Shown here one piece after another: positions 33,894-42,800 of a DNA stretch of 64,000 nucleotides. The DNA comes from Duganella aquatilis (lineage in GTDB: Bacteria; Pseudomonadota; Gammaproteobacteria; Burkholderiales; Burkholderiaceae_D), in the NCBI RefSeq assembly GCF_009674565.1, contig NZ_WKJL01000003.1:186001-250000 (forward strand), read 5' to 3'. The notes under the pieces were generated by a model. That model was not told the DNA's origin. It searched no databases and worked only from the letters and a program-made list of their open reading frames with translations. A program made the translations under genes and the position numbers. Positions within the stretch are counted from its first letter, which is position 1, and every line of letters starts with the position of its first letter.

Positions 33894-35030
33894 CTACGAG
33901 TGCTGCTGGAAGCCGCGCTGCGCGGCGAAGCGTTCCAGATGGTGATCGACATCGCCCAAGGTCTGCTCGATCATGGTCAAGCGCTTGAAGTGATGGGCGG
34001 CCGGCAATTCGTCGGTCACGCCCATGCCGCCGTGCAGCTGCACCGCCTGCTGGCCGATGAACTTGGACGCCTGGCCGATGCGCACCTTGGCCGCCGACGC
34101 CACCCGGCGTCGCTCCTCCGCATCGCACGACATGCGCGCCGCCACCAGCATCGCCATCGAGCGCGCCTGCTCCAGGTGGATGTACATGTCGGCCATGCGG
34201 TGCTGCAAGGCCTGGAAGCTGCCGATCGCGATGCCGAACTGCTTGCGCGTCTTCAGATATTCCAGCGTGGCGTTGAACAGCGCGTCCATCGCCCCCACCG
34301 CCTCCGCGCACAGCAGGCTGACGCCGTAGTCGGCGGCCTCTTCCAGCATGTCCCAGCCGCCGCCCATCTTGCCCAGCAGCGCGGAAGCCGGCACGGCCAC
34401 GTGGTTGAACTGCACCGTGGCCGCGCGCTGGCCGTCGATGGTGCGGTAGTCGCGGATCACCACGCCCGGCGTGTCGGTCGGCACCACGAACAGGCTGATG
34501 CCGTTGGTGTCGCGTTGCGTGCCGGCGCTGCGGGCGGAGACGATCAGCGCCCCGGCCTGACCGCCGTGGATCACCACGGTCTTGGTGCCGTCGATGCGGT
34601 AGCCTTCGCCGTTGATGCTGGCGATGGTCTTGATGTCGGCCAGGTCGTAGCGCGAGTGCTTTTCGCCCAGCGCGCACGCCAGCTTGAGCTCGCCCTTGGC
34701 CACGTCCTCCAGCCGGTGATACTGGTTGTTCGCCAGTTGCAGGAACTTGGCGCCCCACACGGTGGCGAAATACGGCTCGACCACCAGGCCACGGCCCAGC
34801 TCCTGCATCACCACCAGCATGTCGACCGCGTTGCCGCTGAAACCGCCCTGCGCTTCCGGCACCGGCAAGGCCGTCATGCCCAGCTCGACCAGCGTGTTCC
34901 ACGCCACGTCCGAGACGCCGCTTTGCGAGTGGATGATGCGGTGACGTACGTCGAAGCCGTAATCCTTGTCGACCCAGCGGCGCAGCGCGTCGGCAAACTG
35001 CTGTTGTTCTTCCTTGAAATTGAAATCCAT
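33894..35030 (-). CDS. Acyl-CoA dehydrogenase (small-subunit type, PimD-like)
   Basis: 378 residues of the FAD acyl-CoA dehydrogenase fold: N-terminal helices 'MDFNFKEEQQQFADALRRWV', middle beta domain with 'TKTVVIHGGQAGALIVSARS', and C-terminal helical bundle ('YLKTRKQFGIAIGSFQALQH', 'QAVQLHGGMGVTDELPAAHH'). It is short of the usual Glu in a normal position for medium-chain enzymes, as is common for the second member of such pairs. Ten bases downstream of its partner, so the two likely form a heteromeric enzyme acting on dicarboxylyl- or branched acyl-CoA. Confidence 0.87.
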   Translation of the reverse strand: MDFNFKEEQQQFADALRRWVDKDYGFDVRHRIIHSQSGVSDVAWNTLVELGMTALPVPEAQGGFSGNAVDMLVVMQELGRGLVVEPYFATVWGAKFLQLANNQYHRLEDVAKGELKLACALGEKHSRYDLADIKTIASINGEGYRIDGTKTVVIHGGQAGALIVSARSAGTQRDTNGISLFVVPTDTPGVVIRDYRTIDGQRAATVQFNHVAVPASALLGKMGGGWDMLEEAADYGVSLLCAEAVGAMDALFNATLEYLKTRKQFGIAIGSFQALQHRMADMYIHLEQARSMAMLVAARMSCDAEERRRVASAAKVRIGQASKFIGQQAVQLHGGMGVTDELPAAHHFKRLTMIEQTLGDVDHHLERFAAQRGFQQHS

Positions 35031-35040
35031 CGCCGCTCCC

Positions 35041-36231
35041 TTACAGGCCCAGAATCATCTGGGTGATGATATTTTTCTGTATCTCGTTCGAGCCACCGTA
35101 GATCGAGGTCTTGCGGTAGTTGAAGTAGTAGCCGCTCAACGGCGCCGCGGCGTCGTCGCCGGTGACGGCATGGTCGGTCTTGCCTTCGAGGTAGTCGGTG
35201 TCGAACGGCATCGCATCCGGCCCCAGCGCCTCGACCATCAGTTCGGTCAGTTGCTGCTGGATTTCGGAACCACGCACTTTCAGCATCGACGCTTCCGGCC
35301 CCGGCGCGTGCGATTCGCGCGTCAGCACGCGCAACACGGTGGTTTCCAGCGCCATCAGGTCAATCTCCAGGCTGGCGACCTTGGCGGCGAACAGCGGATC
35401 CTGCATCAGCGGCTTGCCATGCTTGAAGTGCTCGGAGGCGATCTTTTTCAGGAACAGCAGCTCGCGCTTGGAGCGGCCGACAGCGGTGATGCCGGTGCGC
35501 TCGTGGCCCAGCAGATACTTGGCGTAGGTCCAGCCCTTGTTTTCCTGGCCGATCAGGTTCTGCACCGGCACCTTGACGTTGTCGAAGAAGACTTCGTTCA
35601 CCTCGTGGTCTTCATCCAGCATGATGATCGGGCGCACCGTGATGCCCGGCGTTTTCATGTCGATCAGCAGGAAGGAGATGCCCTCCTGCTTGCGCACGGT
35701 GGTGTCGGTGCGAACCAGGCAGAAGATCATGTCGGCATGCTGCGCCAGCGTGGTCCAGGTCTTCTGGCCGTTGACGATGTAATGGTCGCCGGCGCGCTCG
35801 GCGGTGGTTTTCAGCGAGGCCAGGTCGGAGCCGGAGCCTGGTTCGGAATAGCCCTGGCACCACCAGTCGTCGCAATTCAGGATGCGCGGCAGGTAGTGGG
35901 CTTTTTGCGCCTCGTTACCGAAAGCCATGATGACCGGCGCCACCATGTTGACGCCGAACGGCAGGATAGGCGGCGTGCCGGCGCGCGCGCACTCCTCGTC
36001 CCAGATGTGACGCTGGGTGGCGCTCCAGCCGGTGCCGCCGTATTCCACCGGCCAGGCCGGCGCCGACCAGCCCTGGCGGGCGACAATCTGGTGCCAGCGC
36101 ACGTAGTCCTGGCGGCTCAGGCGCAGGTGGTTGCGGACTTTCTTTTGCAGGTCGCTTGGCAGGTTGGCGTCGAGGAATGCGCGCGCCATGTCGCGAAACG
36201 CCAGATCCGCAGCCGTGTAAGTCAAATCCAT
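35041..36231 (-). CDS. Acyl-CoA dehydrogenase (large-subunit type, PimC-like)
   Basis: 396 residues: 'DLTYTAADLAFRDMARAFLD' N-terminus, 'WCQGYSEPGSGSDLASLKTT' (ACAD signature 1), 'DHYIVNGQKTWTTLAQHADM', and C-terminal 'YYFNYRKTSIYGGSNEIQKN', where the motif of signature 2 with the flavin contacts is clear. This is the large-subunit form typical of pimeloyl-CoA-like dehydrogenase pairs. First gene of the two-gene operon. The 100 bases upstream (36232-36331) contain no gene; HxlR on the same strand ends at 36332. Confidence 0.9.
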   Translation of the reverse strand: MDLTYTAADLAFRDMARAFLDANLPSDLQKKVRNHLRLSRQDYVRWHQIVARQGWSAPAWPVEYGGTGWSATQRHIWDEECARAGTPPILPFGVNMVAPVIMAFGNEAQKAHYLPRILNCDDWWCQGYSEPGSGSDLASLKTTAERAGDHYIVNGQKTWTTLAQHADMIFCLVRTDTTVRKQEGISFLLIDMKTPGITVRPIIMLDEDHEVNEVFFDNVKVPVQNLIGQENKGWTYAKYLLGHERTGITAVGRSKRELLFLKKIASEHFKHGKPLMQDPLFAAKVASLEIDLMALETTVLRVLTRESHAPGPEASMLKVRGSEIQQQLTELMVEALGPDAMPFDTDYLEGKTDHAVTGDDAAAPLSGYYFNYRKTSIYGGSNEIQKNIITQMILGL

Positions 36232-36331
36232 GCTGTCTCCTTATTTTTTACGGCGCATAAAAAAAGCACGACCGTTCCAAATGATTGTACTCCCATGTTA
36301 TTTAAATGGGCGACCGTTTGGCGGCATTTGT

Positions 36332-36784
36332 TCACTTCTCAACCAGTTTTTTCACCACAGCGTGGGACGGCTTGAGGATTTTGCCGTCGTGGTCACGCGG
36401 CTGCATGGCGGCGACACGCTTGCCGCTGGCGGTTTCTATCAATTCGGAATGCGCTTCGCCGGGCGCGAACAGGTGGCGTTCGCCCCACTGACGCAGCGCG
36501 ACGATGGCCGGAAACAGGCTTTCGCCCTTCGGCGTGAGGATGTATTCCTGGTAGGCGCTGCCGTCGGAGGCAGGCTGGATGGCGAGCAGGCCGTCGTCCA
36601 CCAGCGCACTCAACCGGTCAGACAGGATGTTGCGCGCCACGCCCAGGTTGCGCTGGAAGTCGCCGAAGCGGCGGATGCCGTCAAGCGCGTCGCGCACGAT
36701 CAGCATCGACCAGCGGTCGCCGACCAGATCGACCGCGCGGGCGACCGGGCAGTCATCGTGTTGCAGGGATTTTCGTTTGGCCAT
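36332..36784 (-). CDS. HxlR-family winged-helix transcriptional regulator
   Basis: 150 residues with the HxlR core: 'CPVARAVDLVGDRWSMLIVR' (Cys near the N-terminus that can sense thiol or aldehyde stress), 'RRFGDFQRNLGVARNILSDR' (recognition helix) and 'YILTPKGESLFPAIVALRQW' (wing). It probably represses the divergent MFS gene, since an imperfect inverted repeat TTAAAACTG(G)CTT/AAGCAGTTTTAA lies in their 70-base gap. Confidence 0.9.
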   Translation of the reverse strand: MAKRKSLQHDDCPVARAVDLVGDRWSMLIVRDALDGIRRFGDFQRNLGVARNILSDRLSALVDDGLLAIQPASDGSAYQEYILTPKGESLFPAIVALRQWGERHLFAPGEAHSELIETASGKRVAAMQPRDHDGKILKPSHAVVKKLVEK

Positions 36785-36793
36785 GGTTGCATT

Positions 36794-36830
36794 TTAAAAC
36801 TGGCTTACGGTAGGCTGCAAGCAGTTTTAA
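36794..36830. promoter_or_regulatory. Inverted repeat, probable HxlR operator
   Basis: TTAAAACTGGCTT (36794-36806) and AAGCAGTTTTAA (36819-36830) are inverted copies differing by one inserted G, in the divergent hxlR-MFS gap. A third half-site (TTTAAAACC) follows at 36831. Function inferred from place and symmetry. Confidence 0.5.
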
Positions 36831-36854
36831 TTTAAAACCAGATTGGAGATCCCC

Positions 36855-38048
36855 GTGCCACGTTCCCTCGTTTTATTATTTGCCTGCGCCAGCGGGCTGA
36901 GTGTCGCCAATGTGTATTACGCGCAGCCTTTGCTCGATGCGCTGGCGGCTGATTTCGGCATCAGCCATGCGGTGGTCGGCGGCGTCATCACCGCGACGCA
37001 GCTGGGCAGCGTGCTGGCCTTGCTGCTGCTGGTGCCGCTGGGCGACTTGCTGCCACGGCGGCACTTGATGCTGGCGCAGTTGATGGCGCTGGCTGCGGCG
37101 CTGGTCGCTGTCTGCCTGACGTCCAGTACGTTCGCAATGATGGCCGGAATGCTGGCGGTCGGCATGCTGGGTACGGCGATGACGCAGGGCTTGATCGCCT
37201 ACGCGGCCAGCGCCGCGGCCGAGGCCGAGCGCGGACGTGTGGTCGGTGCGGCGCAGAGCGGCGTGCTGGCCGGGTTGCTGCTGGCGCGCGTATTTGCCGG
37301 GCTGGTTGCGGATCTGGCCGGATGGCGCGGCGTCTACGGTGCATCGGCGGCGATCATGCTGGTGCTGGCCGCGCTGTTGTGGCGCTGCCTGCCGCTGCTG
37401 CCCACGCAGGCCGGCGGCCAGGCGCCGCGCTTCGCCTACCCGCGCCTGATCGCCTCCATGGTCACGCTGCTGCGGCGCAACCGCGTGCTGCAAGTGCGCG
37501 GCGTGATCGCGCTGCTGATGTTTGCCGTGTTCGGCACGTTCTGGAGCGCGCTGGTGTTCCTGCTTGGCGCCCCGCCCTATGCATATTCACATGGGACCAC
37601 AGGCGCTTTTGGGCTGGTGGGCGTGGCCGGCGCATTGGCTGCCGCCCGCGCCGGACACTGGGCAGACCGCGGCTACGCGCAGGCCACCAGCGCCGCCGCG
37701 CTGCTGTTGATGCCGCTGTCCTGGCTGCTTCTGGCGCTGGCGCCGCACTCGCTGTCAGCGCTCATCGCCGGCATCGTCGCGCTGGACCTGGCCGTGCAGG
37801 CGCTGCATGTCACCAACCAGAGCATGATTTTGCGCAGCGGCGACGAGCACAGCCGGCTGATCGGCGGCTACATGCTGTTCTACGCCGTCGGCAGCGGCGC
37901 CGGCGCGTTGGCCGCCACCACCATCCATGCACAGGCGGGCTGGAGCGGGGTCTGCCTGCTGGGCGGCGGATTGAGCCTGATCGCGCTGATGTTCTGGGCC
38001 GCCACAAAGTGGCCTGTCCGGATTGCAAAAGTGGCCGGACCAATCTAG
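36855..38048 (+). CDS. MFS transporter (drug/sugar efflux type)
   Basis: 397 residues with about twelve membrane segments. 'CASGLSVANVYYAQPLLDAL' opens helix 1, and 'LVPLGDLLPRRHLMLAQLMA' is the GxxxDRxxRR-like loop 2-3 motif of the MFS. This subgroup (YnfM/SotB-like) exports drugs or small metabolites. The GTG at 36855 has GGAG at seven bases, better than the TTG at 36843. Divergent from hxlR, which likely controls it. Confidence 0.87.
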   Translation: MPRSLVLLFACASGLSVANVYYAQPLLDALAADFGISHAVVGGVITATQLGSVLALLLLVPLGDLLPRRHLMLAQLMALAAALVAVCLTSSTFAMMAGMLAVGMLGTAMTQGLIAYAASAAAEAERGRVVGAAQSGVLAGLLLARVFAGLVADLAGWRGVYGASAAIMLVLAALLWRCLPLLPTQAGGQAPRFAYPRLIASMVTLLRRNRVLQVRGVIALLMFAVFGTFWSALVFLLGAPPYAYSHGTTGAFGLVGVAGALAAARAGHWADRGYAQATSAAALLLMPLSWLLLALAPHSLSALIAGIVALDLAVQALHVTNQSMILRSGDEHSRLIGGYMLFYAVGSGAGALAATTIHAQAGWSGVCLLGGGLSLIALMFWAATKWPVRIAKVAGPI

Positions 38049-38051
38049 AAT
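38023..38051 (+). promoter_or_regulatory. Promoter of the GH105 gene
   Basis: TTGCAA (38023-38028), 17 bases, TAGAAT (38046-38051), inside the very end of the MFS gene. This gives the glycosidase its own transcript start about 35-40 bases before its GTG. Confidence 0.5.
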
Positions 38052-38061
38052 GGTCTGACCA
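38037..38061. promoter_or_regulatory. GntR/FadR-type operator half-sites over the GH105 promoter
   Basis: TGGTCTGACCA (38051-38061) is an exact 11-base palindrome of the TGGTnnnACCA type used by FadR-subfamily GntR regulators such as those for uronate genes. An extra GACCA half-site is at 38038. The site touches the -10, so binding should repress. The regulator is not in the window. Confidence 0.5.
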
Positions 38062-38095
38062 AATAAACGTTTTACTATAAAAGAGACGAAAACCC

Positions 38096-39496
38096 GTGAC
38101 CTCCCGAACCGCCCTGATTGCGGCTGTCGCCGCATCCCTGTTCGCCCTTTCCGCCCACGCCGAAGGCCCTTACCGCAACCCGGACAACAAGAGCGTCTAC
38201 GACGCCGGCGAAGGCACCTACCCGGTGCTGTACAAGAAGCCGACCGTCGCCGAAATCACCGCGTCGCTGGACCGTATCCGCAGCTACATGGAGGCGACCA
38301 CGCCGACCAGAGTCGTCCACAAGGGCAGCGGCCTCCAGATCACCGACTTCAGCACGCCGGTGGCCGACGCCATTGTCGAGCCGAGCAGCGCCGACTGGGG
38401 CATCCAGGTCTACGAAATGGGCGTGGTGCACGCCGGCCTGATGAAAGCGGCCGCCGTCACAGGCGACAGCAAATACACCGCCATGACCGCGCGCCACTTC
38501 CAGTTCATGAGCGACAAGCTGCCCTACTTCAAGGCGCAGGAACAGCAATTTCACCTGGAGCGCGCCAACAGCTTCGCGCGCGTGCTCGATCCGCGCTCGC
38601 TGGATGACGCCGGCTCCATGTGCGCCGCCATGATCCGCGCCAAGTTCGCCAAGGTCGGGCCGGACATGGGCCACTTCATCGACGTCTGCGGCAACTGGGT
38701 CGCCAAGAAACAGTTCCGCCTGAAAGATGGCACGCTGGCGCGCCAGCGTCCGCAAGCCATCTCGCTGTGGGCCGACGACATGTACATGGGCGTGCCGGCG
38801 CTGGCCGAGATGGGCCACCTGACCGGCAAGCGCGAATACTACGACGACGCCGTCAGGAACGTGCTGCAAATGACCCAGTACCTGTACAACCCGCAACTGG
38901 GCCTGTACACCCACGGCTGGAACGCCAACAATCCCGACGCGCCGCGCTTCTACTGGGGCCGCGCCAACGGCTGGGCGGTGCTGACCATGAGCGACCTGCT
39001 GGACGTGCTGCCGAAGGACCATCCCGGCTATCCGAAAGTGCTGGCGCAACTGCGCGCCTCGCTGCGCGGCATCGCCGAACTGCAATCGGGTGTGGGCCTG
39101 TGGCACCAGATGCTGGACCGTAACGACTCCTACCTGGAAACCTCGGCCAGCGCCATCTTCACCTACGTGATCGCGCACGCCGTCAACGAAGGCTGGGTCA
39201 GCCCGGCGACCTATGGCTCGATCGCGCAGGCCGGCTGGGTGGGCCTGTCGAGCCGCATCAACGCGCGCGGCCAGGTGGAAGGCACCTGCGTCGGCACCAC
39301 CTTCGCCAGCGACCAGATCTATTACTACAACCGTCCCGCCAGCGTCGACGCACTGCACGGCTACGGCCCAGCGCTGCTGGCCGGCGCCGAGATGATCCGC
39401 CTGATCAACAATCCGAAAATCGATATCCAGGTCAAGCTGCGCACCTACCATTACGTGCCGAAGGATTCCGGCGCCACCAACTACAGCCATGAATAA
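38096..39496 (+). CDS. Glycoside hydrolase family 88/105 (unsaturated uronyl/rhamnogalacturonyl hydrolase)
   Basis: 466 residues with a signal peptide ('AAVAASLFALSAHAE'). The (alpha/alpha)6-barrel markers are 'AISLWADDMYMGVPALAEMG', 'RFYWGRANGWAVLTMSDLLD' and 'GLWHQMLDRNDSYLETSASA', with Asp residues in the first and third blocks as expected for the hydration mechanism of GH105/GH88. It removes unsaturated uronic acid from lyase-made oligosaccharides. Start is a GTG with AGAG upstream. DUF4861 follows by 13 bases with its ribosome site partly in the stop region, so both are one operon. Confidence 0.88.
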   Translation: MTSRTALIAAVAASLFALSAHAEGPYRNPDNKSVYDAGEGTYPVLYKKPTVAEITASLDRIRSYMEATTPTRVVHKGSGLQITDFSTPVADAIVEPSSADWGIQVYEMGVVHAGLMKAAAVTGDSKYTAMTARHFQFMSDKLPYFKAQEQQFHLERANSFARVLDPRSLDDAGSMCAAMIRAKFAKVGPDMGHFIDVCGNWVAKKQFRLKDGTLARQRPQAISLWADDMYMGVPALAEMGHLTGKREYYDDAVRNVLQMTQYLYNPQLGLYTHGWNANNPDAPRFYWGRANGWAVLTMSDLLDVLPKDHPGYPKVLAQLRASLRGIAELQSGVGLWHQMLDRNDSYLETSASAIFTYVIAHAVNEGWVSPATYGSIAQAGWVGLSSRINARGQVEGTCVGTTFASDQIYYYNRPASVDALHGYGPALLAGAEMIRLINNPKIDIQVKLRTYHYVPKDSGATNYSHE

Positions 39497-39509
39497 GGAG
39501 ACGACCCGC

Positions 39510-40709
39510 ATGCGTACTTACCTTCTGCCCATCGTCGCGTTGCTGGCCGGCGCCGCCGCCCAGGCCGCCGAGCTGGCCAAGATCACCGTCACCAACGACC
39601 TGGACCTGGCGCGGCCGTCGGAAACCATCGCCATACCGTGGAGCGAGATCAACCGCGCGCTGCCGGGCGCGCTGATCCAGAAGATCGCCATCAAGGACAG
39701 CAAGGGCAACGTGCTGCCCTACCAGGTGAGCAATGTGGCGCCGCAGGCCAAGGATCCGAAAGGCATCGGCGTCGCGTATGGCGAGCTGTACTTCCAGCAC
39801 AGCTTTGCGGCCGGCGAGAAGCAGGCCACCTTCACGGTCGAGAAAACCGAAACCGTCACGCAACCGTTCGCGGCCAAGACCTTTGCGCGCTACGTGCCCG
39901 AGCGTCTGGATGACTTCGCGTGGGAAAACGATCATGTCGGCCACCGCACCTACGGCCCGGCGCTGGCCGCGCCGGATACGGCAGGCGTCGGCAAGGAAGT
40001 GCTGGTGACGAGCGGCTTGGACATCTGGTTCAAGCGCGTCGACTACCCGATCGTCGACCGCTGGTACAACAAGGGCCACGACCACTATCACCATGACGAA
40101 GGTGAAGGCATGGACATGTACAACGTCGGCAAATCGCGCGGCGCCGGCGGCACTGGCGTGTGGGACGGCAAGCAGCTGTATGTCGGCCGCAACTACGCGT
40201 CGTGGAAAGTGCTGGCCAACGGCCCGATCCGCACCATCTTCGAGCTGAACTATGAAGGCTGGGATGCGGCCGGCACCAAGGTCAGCGAAGTGAAGCGCTT
40301 CACGGTCGATGCGGGCCAGGACTTCGACACCATGGACAGCACCTTCACCTTCAGCGGTCCGCAGACATTGAATGTGGCGGTCGGCCTGAACAAAAAGCCG
40401 TCCGACAAGAACCAGGATGAAAAGATCGCCGTCGGCCGGGATGGCGTGGCGCTGACGCAATGGGTCACGCAAGCCACCAAGGGCGCGTTCGGCACCGCCG
40501 TCGTACTGCCGACGGCAAGCGCCATCGCCGAAGACCAGTTCAACGAGCTGATCGTGGCGCCGGTCGCATCCGGCAAACCGCTGCGCTACTACATCGGCGC
40601 CGCCTGGGACCGCGCCGGCCACGCCAAAACCGCGGCCGAGTGGCAGGAGAAAGTCAAACTCATGACCGCCCGTGCCACCCACCCGCTAACAGCCACCGTC
40701 ACCCCATAA
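39510..40709 (+). CDS. DUF4861 family secreted protein
   Basis: 399 residues from ATG 39510, with GGAG nine bases before; an ATG at 39489 overlapping the previous stop lacks a ribosome site and puts extra residues before the signal. Signal 'YLLPIVALLAGAAAQAAE'. The body matches DUF4861: 'VTNDLDLARPSETIAIPWSE', 'GPALAAPDTAGVGKEVLVTS', 'DYPIVDRWYNKGHDHYHHDE' and 'VLANGPIRTIFELNYEGWD'. DUF4861 proteins occur beside pectin or uronate enzymes in polysaccharide loci; a carbohydrate-binding or lyase-like role is inferred. The His-rich stretch near residue 195 may bind metal. Confidence 0.85.
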   Translation: MRTYLLPIVALLAGAAAQAAELAKITVTNDLDLARPSETIAIPWSEINRALPGALIQKIAIKDSKGNVLPYQVSNVAPQAKDPKGIGVAYGELYFQHSFAAGEKQATFTVEKTETVTQPFAAKTFARYVPERLDDFAWENDHVGHRTYGPALAAPDTAGVGKEVLVTSGLDIWFKRVDYPIVDRWYNKGHDHYHHDEGEGMDMYNVGKSRGAGGTGVWDGKQLYVGRNYASWKVLANGPIRTIFELNYEGWDAAGTKVSEVKRFTVDAGQDFDTMDSTFTFSGPQTLNVAVGLNKKPSDKNQDEKIAVGRDGVALTQWVTQATKGAFGTAVVLPTASAIAEDQFNELIVAPVASGKPLRYYIGAAWDRAGHAKTAAEWQEKVKLMTARATHPLTATVTP

Positions 40710-40721
40710 CCTCCGGAAACT

Positions 40722-40781
40722 CCGGGTTCAGTTCTGCCATTGGTACATGAGCTCGTGTGCGATTGGCAGAACTGACCCCGG
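40722..40781. repeat. Inverted-repeat element B of the GGGGTCAG family
   Basis: A 60-base element with CCGGGTTCAGTTCTGCCA at one end and TGGCAGAACTGACCCCGG at the other (18-base arms, one mismatch) and a near-palindromic centre (CATGAGCTCGTG). It lies between the convergent stops of DUF4861 and GH16. Apart from that mismatch it is the exact reverse complement of element C at 60428-60487. Confidence 0.85.
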
Positions 40782-40785
40782 ATGG

Positions 40786-42624
40786 TTATTGCATGGTGTA
40801 GGTTTGCTGGGCGGTGTCGATGGCGTAGTTGTTGACGCTGTCCCAGTAGGTGAAGCTGTACCGCACGACGTCGCCGGCTTTCAGGCCGCTGGCGGTGTAG
40901 GTGTTGGCGCCGCTGCTTTGCGTCATCCGGACGTTCAACTGGCCGCCAGTGTTGACGGTGTAGTGCACGTCTGCCCAGCTGGAGCTGGCTAGCGAGAACT
41001 TCAGCATCGTTGCGCTGGTTTGGGCCGCGGCTGGCGTGGGAGTTGGCGTAGGCGTAGGCGTCGGGGTTGGCGTAGGAGTCGGAGTGGGAGTGGGAGTGGG
41101 AGTGGGAGTGGGAGTGGGAGTGGGCGTTGGCGTTGGCGTCGGCGTCGGCACGCCGCTGTCCCAGATGATGTCGTCCACCGACATCTGGAACGCCGCCTGC
41201 GGCAAGGCCGCGCCGTCGCTGGCGATCTGGAACAGGTCCAGCATCGATTGCAGCGCGACTTTCGGGCCGGCCAGGTCGGCAATCGGGATCGTCGCCGTGC
41301 CCCAGTCGCCGTTCCGCACCAGCCCGTAAGCGGTGGCGTTGGCCGGGAATTTCACCGCATTCTGGTTGGTGTAGGTGTCCTGGATGCCCACCGTGAACGC
41401 CACGTTCGCCGGGATCTTGATCTTCAGTTTCATATTGCCGTTGCGGAAGCCGCTCATGTCGCGCGCCTGATGCGATTCCACACTGCCGCCAAACCACGAA
41501 CCGGGCTGGTTGAAACTCCACGACAGCGCATTCGCGCCTTCGTACGGCGGAATCGTGCCGGCCGTGGTCGAGGCGGTATTCCAGACGAAGACATCCGACG
41601 TATTCCCCGCCTCCAGCTTGTTGTTGACCACGGTGTTGTCGGTGAACACGCCAAACTTGCCCACTTCGGCCGGCGTCTGGTTGCCCAGCTTGACCGAACC
41701 CTTGCCGTCCAGCTGGTACACCCGCACGTAATCGACGTACATGGTGCCCGGCAATGGCGCCGTCACCTGCGCCGGCGTGGCGGCGTCGGTGAAGTTGCCA
41801 CCTACCGCCAGGTTGAACAGCAGGTAGAACGGCGCCTGCAGCGCGCTCGAATTGACCGGCAACGGGCTGTTGTACATATCGTATTCGAGGCCATTGTCCA
41901 CCACCGTGAAGCGCATCTGCGATTCGGTCCAGTAGAAACGGTAGATGACGAAGCGGTTGGCCAGCGATTGCGCCGGCGCGTACCAGTTCTTGGTCTGCCA
42001 CGCGGTCGAGGCGGCGCAGCTTTCGTTGCCGGTGACGCAAGCCGCCTGCTGCCAGGTGATGACGTTGGCGCCGGTAAAATTGTCGATGGCCGGCGCCGGT
42101 GTCCCGGCCGCCGCCCGGCTGCTGGCCTTGTGACCCATTTCGACGATGTCGATCTCGCCCTTGCGTGGCCACGCCTGCGGGCTGGTGCCCAGCATCCACG
42201 CCGCCGGCCACAGGCCGGTGCCCAGCGCCGGCGTCGCCATGCGGATCTCGACCATGCCGTACTGCACCTGCACCTTGTTGAACGAATCGATTTTGCCGGA
42301 GGTGAAGACATTGCTGCCCACCGTCTGGCTGCGCGCCTGGATCGCCAGCGCGCGCGTGTTCGGCTCGAACGGCACGTTGACAATCGACAGGTTGTTCGGG
42401 CTGTAGTATTCCAGCTCCTGGTTGCCGTAGCCGCACAGGTTGATCTGGCAGCCGTTGCCGTCGTAAGTGGTCCACAAGCTGGTGTTGAGCGCGGCGCCGT
42501 TGAACTCCTCGGACCACAGCAAGGCGCCGATGACGGGACTGGTGACGCTGGCCATCGCGGGGGCCGCGTACGCCAGCGCGAGGCTGGCGGCGATGGCGGA
42601 CAAAACGAATTTCTGGTCGTTCAT
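40786..42624 (-). CDS. Secreted glycoside hydrolase family 16 with (PT)n linker and CBM56-like domain
   Basis: 612 residues from ATG 42624 with AAGGAG in front. Signal peptide (about 1-25); GH16 domain (30-315) with catalytic GEIDIVE (Glu157, Asp159, Glu162); a second beta-sandwich (315-490, '[19 protein letters not shown]'); a (Pro-Thr) linker encoded by DNA 41032-41148; and a C-terminal module with '[18 protein letters not shown]' and '[17 protein letters not shown]', typical of CBM56 beta-1,3-glucan binders. It is probably a secreted laminarinase-type beta-glucanase. Divergent from a giant hybrid sensor, with a clear promoter and operator. Confidence 0.9.
   Translation of the reverse strand: MNDQKFVLSAIAASLALAYAAPAMASVTSPVIGALLWSEEFNGAALNTSLWTTYDGNGCQINLCGYGNQELEYYSPNNLSIVNVPFEPNTRALAIQARSQTVGSNVFTSGKIDSFNKVQVQYGMVEIRMATPALGTGLWPAAWMLGTSPQAWPRKGEIDIVEMGHKASSRAAAGTPAPAIDNFTGANVITWQQAACVTGNESCAASTAWQTKNWYAPAQSLANRFVIYRFYWTESQMRFTVVDNGLEYDMYNSPLPVNSSALQAPFYLLFNLAVGGNFTDAATPAQVTAPLPGTMYVDYVRVYQLDGKGSVKLGNQTPAEVGKFGVFTDNTVVNNKLEAGNTSDVFVWNTASTTAGTIPPYEGANALSWSFNQPGSWFGGSVESHQARDMSGFRNGNMKLKIKIPANVAFTVGIQDTYTNQNAVKFPANATAYGLVRNGDWGTATIPIADLAGPKVALQSMLDLFQIASDGAALPQAAFQMSVDDIIWDSGVPTPTPTPTPTPTPTPTPTPTPTPTPTPTPTPTPTPTPTPAAAQTSATMLKFSLASSSWADVHYTVNTGGQLNVRMTQSSGANTYTASGLKAGDVVRYSFTYWDSVNNYAIDTAQQTYTMQ
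41032..41148 (-). repeat. Tandem Pro-Thr codon repeat in the GH16 linker
   Basis: 117 bases, 39 codons of strictly alternating Pro and Thr. On the plus strand this reads as repeats of GGxGTx. Codon choice inside the repeat is partly homogeneous (GGGAGT units at 41075-41120), a sign of slippage, so length may vary between strains. Confidence 0.9.
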
Positions 42625-42652
42625 TATGTCTCCTTTTTTATCGCTCCCACAA

Positions 42653-42670
42653 ATTGGAAACGATTCCAAT
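42653..42670. promoter_or_regulatory. LacI-family-type operator at the GH16 promoter
   Basis: ATTGGAAACGATTCCAAT, with 7-base inverted arms around ACGA and the TGGAAACG core found in many LacI-family sugar repressor sites. It sits just downstream of the predicted GH16 transcript start, where a bound repressor would block. No LacI gene is in the window. Confidence 0.6.
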
Positions 42671-42680
42671 TTCTGCGTCA

Positions 42681-42709
42681 AATATATTCCGATAAATATT
42701 TCTTGTCAA
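42681..42709 (-). promoter_or_regulatory. Promoter of the GH16 gene
   Basis: Minus strand: consensus TTGACA (42709-42704), 17 bases, TATATT (42686-42681). Predicted start about 42674, giving a leader of about 50 bases to the ATG at 42624. Confidence 0.65.
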
Positions 42710-42714
42710 CGCGG

Positions 42715-42742
42715 TTGCGCAAACTTTACGTCACTGTATAAA
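42715..42742 (+). promoter_or_regulatory. Promoter candidate for the propeller hybrid sensor
   Basis: Plus strand: TTGCGC (42715-42720), 16 bases, TATAAA (42737-42742), about 60 bases before the ATG at 42801. It is back to back with the GH16 promoter. Confidence 0.4.
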
Positions 42743-42800
42743 TAGACAATGGCCGCACAATTTTGTATCCTAGAGTCGTCATCCCCCCTTGCTATCGAGC

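Noticed and set aside
41032..41148. Regular short repeat that could suggest a CRISPR-like array
   Set aside because: It is an in-frame Pro-Thr codon repeat inside the GH16 gene, without spacers.
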